Assembly (NCBI GenBank): GCA_016927855.1
Contig: JAFGLV010000170.1
Span: forward strand, 1-41,434
Source: Sedimentisphaerales bacterium
GTDB lineage: Bacteria; Planctomycetota; Phycisphaerae; Sedimentisphaerales; Anaerobacaceae
DNA length: 41,434 nt
Direction of reading: 5' to 3'
The translations under genes and the position numbers were made by a program. Each line of letters opens with the position of its first letter. Position 1 is the stretch's first letter. The notes beneath the pieces are model-generated. The model saw nothing but the letters and a program-made list of their open reading frames with translations. It was not told the origin of the DNA and did not search any database. Positions 38,399 through 41,434 of this stretch are shown here, piece by piece.

Positions 38399-39628
38399 TC
38401 AGAAGGCCAGATAGCTGGCGGCCTTGCGCAGGCGTACGCCTGCGGGTCCGATGTCCTCCAAACGCCCGATCCGTCCGGCCCGCCGGGCCTGCACGATCTG
38501 GCCGACCGTCAGAGGGCCCAGGCCGGGCACGCGCAGCAGCGCCGTCTTCGTGGCTCGATTCACATCGACGGGAAAGAACTCGGGGTGGTTATGTGCCCAG
38601 ACTTCCTTCGGATCGGTGTCCAGCGACAGCTCCCCCCGCGCGCCAAACACGATGTCGGTATCCTTGAAGCCATACTTGCGTAGTAGAAAATCCACCTGGT
38701 AGAGCCGGTGCTCGCGCATGAAGGGCGTGGCGAGGGCATCTTGCCCTTGCTCGTTCATCGCCGGCAAAGCCTGCCCCGAGCTTGCCGAGGGGATGCCGAC
38801 GAGACGCAAGGGCGGGACGCCCTCGCCATCTGCGCCGAACCGTTCCGCCGGCAGGGACGCATCGCCCATGCCCTTCTGATAGACGCTGAAGTAAACGCGG
38901 TGCATGTGAAGCCGGTCGTAGAGGCCGCCCATGTACCTGACGATCTCGGCGTCCGACTCGCCGGCGGCGCCGACGATGAACTGGGTGGTCTGCTTGACCT
39001 TCGCGAACCTGCCGCCGCGTGCGGTCAGACGGCTGATGAGCTTGATCGGCTCAATGATATCGCGCAGGTAGTTCTTCTTGGTCGAGAGATGCGCCAGGTG
39101 GACCTGACCCGGCGTCTCGATATTCAACGACACGGCGCTGGCCAGGGAGACCGCTTCTTCGATCGCCGCCGGGCTGGCGCCAGGGATCACCTTCAGGTGG
39201 ATGTAGCCCCGAAAACCGTGCTTGCGCCGCAGTAACCGGGCCGTGGTGGTCAGCCGGTCCATCGTCGCGTCGGGAGAGCCGACCACGCCTGAGCTGAGAA
39301 ACAGGCCGAAGACCTTCCGCTGGCGGTGGTAGTCCAGGAAGACCCGTGCCGTCTCTTCGGGACCGAGCGTACAGCGACGGATGTCCCGTTCTTCGCGGAG
39401 CGGACAGTATTTGCAGTCGTTGGTGCACGCATTGGAGACGAGCGTCTTGAACAGGACGCTGCGTCCGCCGTTGGGCAGTGTGACGGGATAGATCCAGCGG
39501 CCATCCGCGCCGCGCCGCCGCCCTTCGTCCTGCTTCGTGCCACAAGCGCAGGCTAGGTCATATTGGGCGTCGGCACTGAGGATCTCCAGCTTCTGATGCG
39601 TGTCCGGCTTCGAAACGGTCCCTACCAT
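38399..39628 (-). CDS. Putative DNA modification/repair radical SAM protein
   Basis: A 409-aa member of the radical SAM family that is linked to uracil-DNA-glycosylase-like partners. N-terminal YDLACACGTKQ, then NACTNDCKYCPLREE (Cys68, Cys72, Cys75, the 4Fe-4S cluster ligands), LKVIPGASPAAIEEA, LNIETPG, and a C-terminal helix-hairpin-helix (LLRVPGLGPLTVGQIVQARR) support the family. Residues about 268-300 (GEGVPPLRLVGIPSASSGQALP and following) are encoded by a palindromic repeat inserted in frame, and family members normally run straight from the preceding Pro-rich part to REHRLYQ. ATG 39628 has AGGGAT upstream. No glycosylase gene lies nearby in this window. Confidence 0.88.
   Translation of the reverse strand: MVGTVSKPDTHQKLEILSADAQYDLACACGTKQDEGRRRGADGRWIYPVTLPNGGRSVLFKTLVSNACTNDCKYCPLREERDIRRCTLGPEETARVFLDYHRQRKVFGLFLSSGVVGSPDATMDRLTTTARLLRRKHGFRGYIHLKVIPGASPAAIEEAVSLASAVSLNIETPGQVHLAHLSTKKNYLRDIIEPIKLISRLTARGGRFAKVKQTTQFIVGAAGESDAEIVRYMGGLYDRLHMHRVYFSVYQKGMGDASLPAERFGADGEGVPPLRLVGIPSASSGQALPAMNEQGQDALATPFMREHRLYQVDFLLRKYGFKDTDIVFGARGELSLDTDPKEVWAHNHPEFFPVDVNRATKTALLRVPGLGPLTVGQIVQARRAGRIGRLEDIGPAGVRLRKAASYLAF
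38730..38827. repeat. Composite nested palindromic element, copy inside a gene
   Basis: Ends at 38730-38751 and 38806-38827 are 22-bp inverted copies differing at three positions. Each end contains its own small hairpin: AGGGC-ATCTT-GCCCT and AGGGC-GGGAC-GCCCT. The middle holds CCCCGAGCTTGCCGAGGGG, related to the inner part of the 24915-25063 element. It lies within the radical SAM gene and adds about 33 codons without breaking the frame. Confidence 0.8.
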
Positions 39629-39688
39629 AGCCACCATCCCTGCTTCACCAGCCGGCATTCGTAGCGATGCCGTCAGGCGTTTCCCCGG

Positions 39689-39707
39689 CATGGGCCTCCT
39701 GCCCATG
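39689..39707. repeat. GGGC-loop-GCCC hairpin upstream of radical SAM gene
   Basis: CATGGGC-CTCCT-GCCCATG is a perfect 7-bp stem with a 5-nt loop, 61 bp upstream of the radical SAM start. It has the same plan as the ATCTT-loop hairpins of the composite elements (GGGC, a 5-nt loop, GCCC, with variable but complementary flanks). Confidence 0.55.
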
Positions 39708-39849
39708 ATTTGGGCGCCAACAGGTTCAATGCGAACGACTTGCCGATGATTGTATCGCCAGGAGCGTGGGTCGCAAAAAGAAAAGGGAATGCTCCTCTCA
39801 TGGCGAGGCATTCCCTCAAATACTCTCTATGTTGCCTTTGGGCATGACG

Positions 39850-40590
39850 CTACAGACTGCGGCGTCTCCGCAGGTAGCCGACGAGCGAAACTCCAATGCT
39901 GCCCAGCAGGATGGCTCCTGGCACCGGAACCACTGGGACCGGCTCACCCCACTGGAGATGATCGAGTTCGAAGTACCGCTGGGCCGGATCGCCCTGATCG
40001 TCAACCACGATGAAGCGAGCCTCCGTGATGCCCAAGGTCGAGGTGGCACCGAGGAAGCCCTCGACGAAGTGGGCTGTGAGGTTGCCCGATTCCAGCAGGC
40101 CCGAACTGCTGACAGCGCCGCCGGCTTCGGTGATCTGCAGAATCATGCTCTCGGCGGTACTGGCGTTGTTGTCGTAGAGCCACGCGCCGATGCCCGCAAC
40201 CGGCTGGTTGAAGCTGAACACGAAGTCGCTGTGGATGGCTCCCGATTGATCGCGGTTCAGCAGGCCAATGTCATAGATGGTCCCGTACACCGAACCGGCG
40301 CTGGCTCCACCCCAACTGCCCGCAAAGGCCTCCGGGTTGCCGGATTCGCCGCCCAGCCCGCCCAACATAGTCGTCATCGTCACGAAGGGATCCGTAATCG
40401 ACACTACGTGTGCGCCTGCAGACACTATGTCAAAGTCCGCCTCCAAGAAAGCGCCGACCGCGGCCTGCCAAGCGAGATCGTTGTCCGAACCGGAGCCTGG
40501 ATGGGCGTTGGGAGCTACGAAAAACGTGGGAGCGCCCACAGCAGCCGACGCCACCCCAAGAACCAGGAAAAAAACCAGTGCTCTTCTCAT
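39850..40590 (-). CDS. Exported protein with PEP-CTERM-like sorting signal
   Basis: A 246-aa secreted protein. The signal peptide MRRALVFFLVLGVASAAVGA is followed by an all-beta ectodomain. The C-terminus (about 218-246, VPVVPVPGAILLGSIGVSLVGYLRRRRSL) is a sorting signal: a PGA-type motif, a membrane helix and a cluster of arginines, as in PEP-CTERM proteins processed by exosortases. No exosortase is in the window. AAGGAGGAG precedes ATG 40590, and a strong promoter lies upstream. The ectodomain is not recognised, but resembles short ice-binding-like or jelly-roll folds common among these proteins. Confidence 0.82.
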   Translation of the reverse strand: MRRALVFFLVLGVASAAVGAPTFFVAPNAHPGSGSDNDLAWQAAVGAFLEADFDIVSAGAHVVSITDPFVTMTTMLGGLGGESGNPEAFAGSWGGASAGSVYGTIYDIGLLNRDQSGAIHSDFVFSFNQPVAGIGAWLYDNNASTAESMILQITEAGGAVSSSGLLESGNLTAHFVEGFLGATSTLGITEARFIVVDDQGDPAQRYFELDHLQWGEPVPVVPVPGAILLGSIGVSLVGYLRRRRSL

Positions 40591-41053
40591 ACCTCACTCC
40601 TCCTCCTTCCCTTAAGCGGCACGGATGCTACCCACTCCGCACGACCTGCCAGTAGGAAGACCATGCCCAGTACAGCCTATATTACCCAATTTATCACATG
40701 AGAGTCAATCGAATTCTGCTTTTTCACGCGAAGCCGCTGCCCTCCGTCATCTGGCCAGCCAGCGGGAGGCAATGCCGCCACCAACCACCCTGCTGAATGG
40801 GCAAGTCGCTGGATGCGCCATGGTGGCTGTAAGTCCTTCGCCTATGAACGCGTACGGTCGCGTCGGCGCAATGGCGGTATGAAACGGCAGACGTATTGTA
40901 GTTTCGGGCAGATTTCGTTATGCTGGATGCGAGGCAGATCTGCGCGGCCTTCGACGCTGCTCCCGAGCCGGTCCGGGCGCGCTTGCCACGGACCCAGTCA
41001 AGGACCTTTTCCAGGGGAACGGAATCCAGCTCTGAACGTGAAATGTGTCTGAC
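40591..41053. other. Divergent intergenic region, PEP-CTERM to activase
   Basis: About 463 bp. It holds the PEP-CTERM promoter (40679-40708, minus) and perhaps a plus-strand promoter (TTGTAG 40896, TATGCT 40919). No gene is supported other than a 45-codon frame (40920-41057) overlapping the activase start, which lacks a ribosome binding site. Confidence 0.4.
40679..40708 (-). promoter_or_regulatory. Promoter of PEP-CTERM gene
   Basis: On the minus strand, TTGACT (40703-40708) and TAATAT (40679-40684) are spaced by 18 bp in an AT-rich segment, a near-consensus sigma-70 promoter giving a leader of about 80 nt to ATG 40590. Confidence 0.65.
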
Positions 41054-41434
41054 ATGACGACCCCAAACGGGCATATATTCGACATCAAGAGGTACGCCAT
41101 TCACGATGGGCCGGGGATTCGTACGACGGTCTTTCTGAAGGGCTGCCCGCTTCGGTGCCGTTGGTGTCACAATCCTGAAAGCTGGAAGCGGTCGCCGGAG
41201 CTCAGCTTACGCGTCCATCGGTGCATTCACTGCGGCCGGTGCGAACAGGTGTGCCCACACGACGCGGTCTCGCTTCTGGACGGCCGGCCCACGACAGATC
41301 CGCAGAAATGCGTCCTGTGCGGCGTATGCATCGCTGAATGTCCAGTGACGGCAAGGGAAATCATCGGACGACAGACGACCGTCAGCGAGGTCATGACCGA
41401 AATCCGGAAAGACGTGATTTTCTATGACGAATCC
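41054..41434 (+). CDS. Glycyl-radical enzyme activating protein, partial at right edge
   Basis: The first 127 codons of a radical SAM activase; the frame is open to the window end. IHDGPGIRTTVFLKGCPLRCRWCHNPES carries the CxxxCxxC cluster motif, preceded by the usual start (HIFDIKRYAIHDGPG). An inserted ferredoxin-type domain follows (HCGRCEQVCPHDAV and CVLCGVCIAECPVTA, two 4Fe-4S motifs), as in activases of dehydratase, decarboxylase or lyase type glycyl radical enzymes rather than in short PflA. Such enzymes install a glycyl radical in an oxygen-sensitive partner, presumably encoded just outside the window. That implies an anaerobic or facultative lifestyle. Confidence 0.9.
   Translation, partial: MTTPNGHIFDIKRYAIHDGPGIRTTVFLKGCPLRCRWCHNPESWKRSPELSLRVHRCIHCGRCEQVCPHDAVSLLDGRPTTDPQKCVLCGVCIAECPVTAREIIGRQTTVSEVMTEIRKDVIFYDES

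Overview
The window (41,434 bp, GC-rich, no rRNA, tRNA or CRISPR seen) looks like a chromosomal segment of an uncultured planctomycete, most likely Phycisphaerae-like. This is an inference. It rests on secreted PQQ-type beta-propellers, an ECF sigma factor paired with a coiled-coil membrane protein, giant 'choice-of-anchor Q' surface proteins, a PEP-CTERM-like sorting tail (exosortase substrate), a Tat-exported superoxide dismutase and abundant intergenic palindromes.

Layout. 0.2-2.7 kb: ECF sigma factor, membrane-anchored coiled-coil partner and secreted coiled-coil protein, all on +. 3.0-3.7 kb: Fe/Mn SOD. 4.0-10.1 kb: two tandem C25 (gingipain-like) peptidase / beta-helix surface proteins, the first with its catalytic His and Cys separated by a permuted tandem module. 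10.2-14.9 kb (-): AlkD-like protein, two FAD-linked oxidases around a 92-aa protein, and OsmC. 15.2-18.5 kb (-): purH, a beta-propeller and a small protein. 18.7-23.2 kb (-): glycan genes (alpha/alpha-barrel glycosidase, GT4, PIG-L deacetylase), a DUF155/RMD1-like membrane protein and a truncated GH130. 23.4-25.7 kb (-): a 27-codon micro-gene, a DHH phosphoesterase and a UPF0316 protein. 26.1-27.5 kb: PQQ propeller with its own terminator.

27.6-31.1 kb is accessory: a group II intron remnant, a promoter, an unknown 87-aa ORF, a PLD-type nuclease with a C-terminal winged helix, a Cys-rich small protein, an HNH endonuclease, REP-like repeats and a REP-associated tyrosine transposase. 31.2-35.2 kb: a translationally coupled MscS-LapA-CorA operon divergent from a second MscS gene with an unusual N-terminal domain and an inverted repeat over its promoter. 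35.2-38.3 kb: a polyamine operon (pyruvoyl arginine decarboxylase, agmatinase, deoxyhypusine-synthase-like protein, then a coupled coiled-coil lipoprotein). Arginine would become agmatine, then putrescine, then probably homospermidine. 38.4-39.6 kb: DNA-repair radical SAM protein carrying an in-frame palindromic repeat. 39.9-40.6 kb: PEP-CTERM-like protein. 41.1 kb to the edge: a glycyl-radical-enzyme activase cut by the window end.

Most notable are several families of intergenic palindromes. One is a composite nested element found both between genes (24.9 kb) and in frame inside a gene (38.7 kb). Three spacers share another architecture: short 7-8 bp tandem units that recur in inverted orientation. 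No complete known defence system was recognised; the nuclease cluster at 28-30 kb is the best candidate for an undescribed one.
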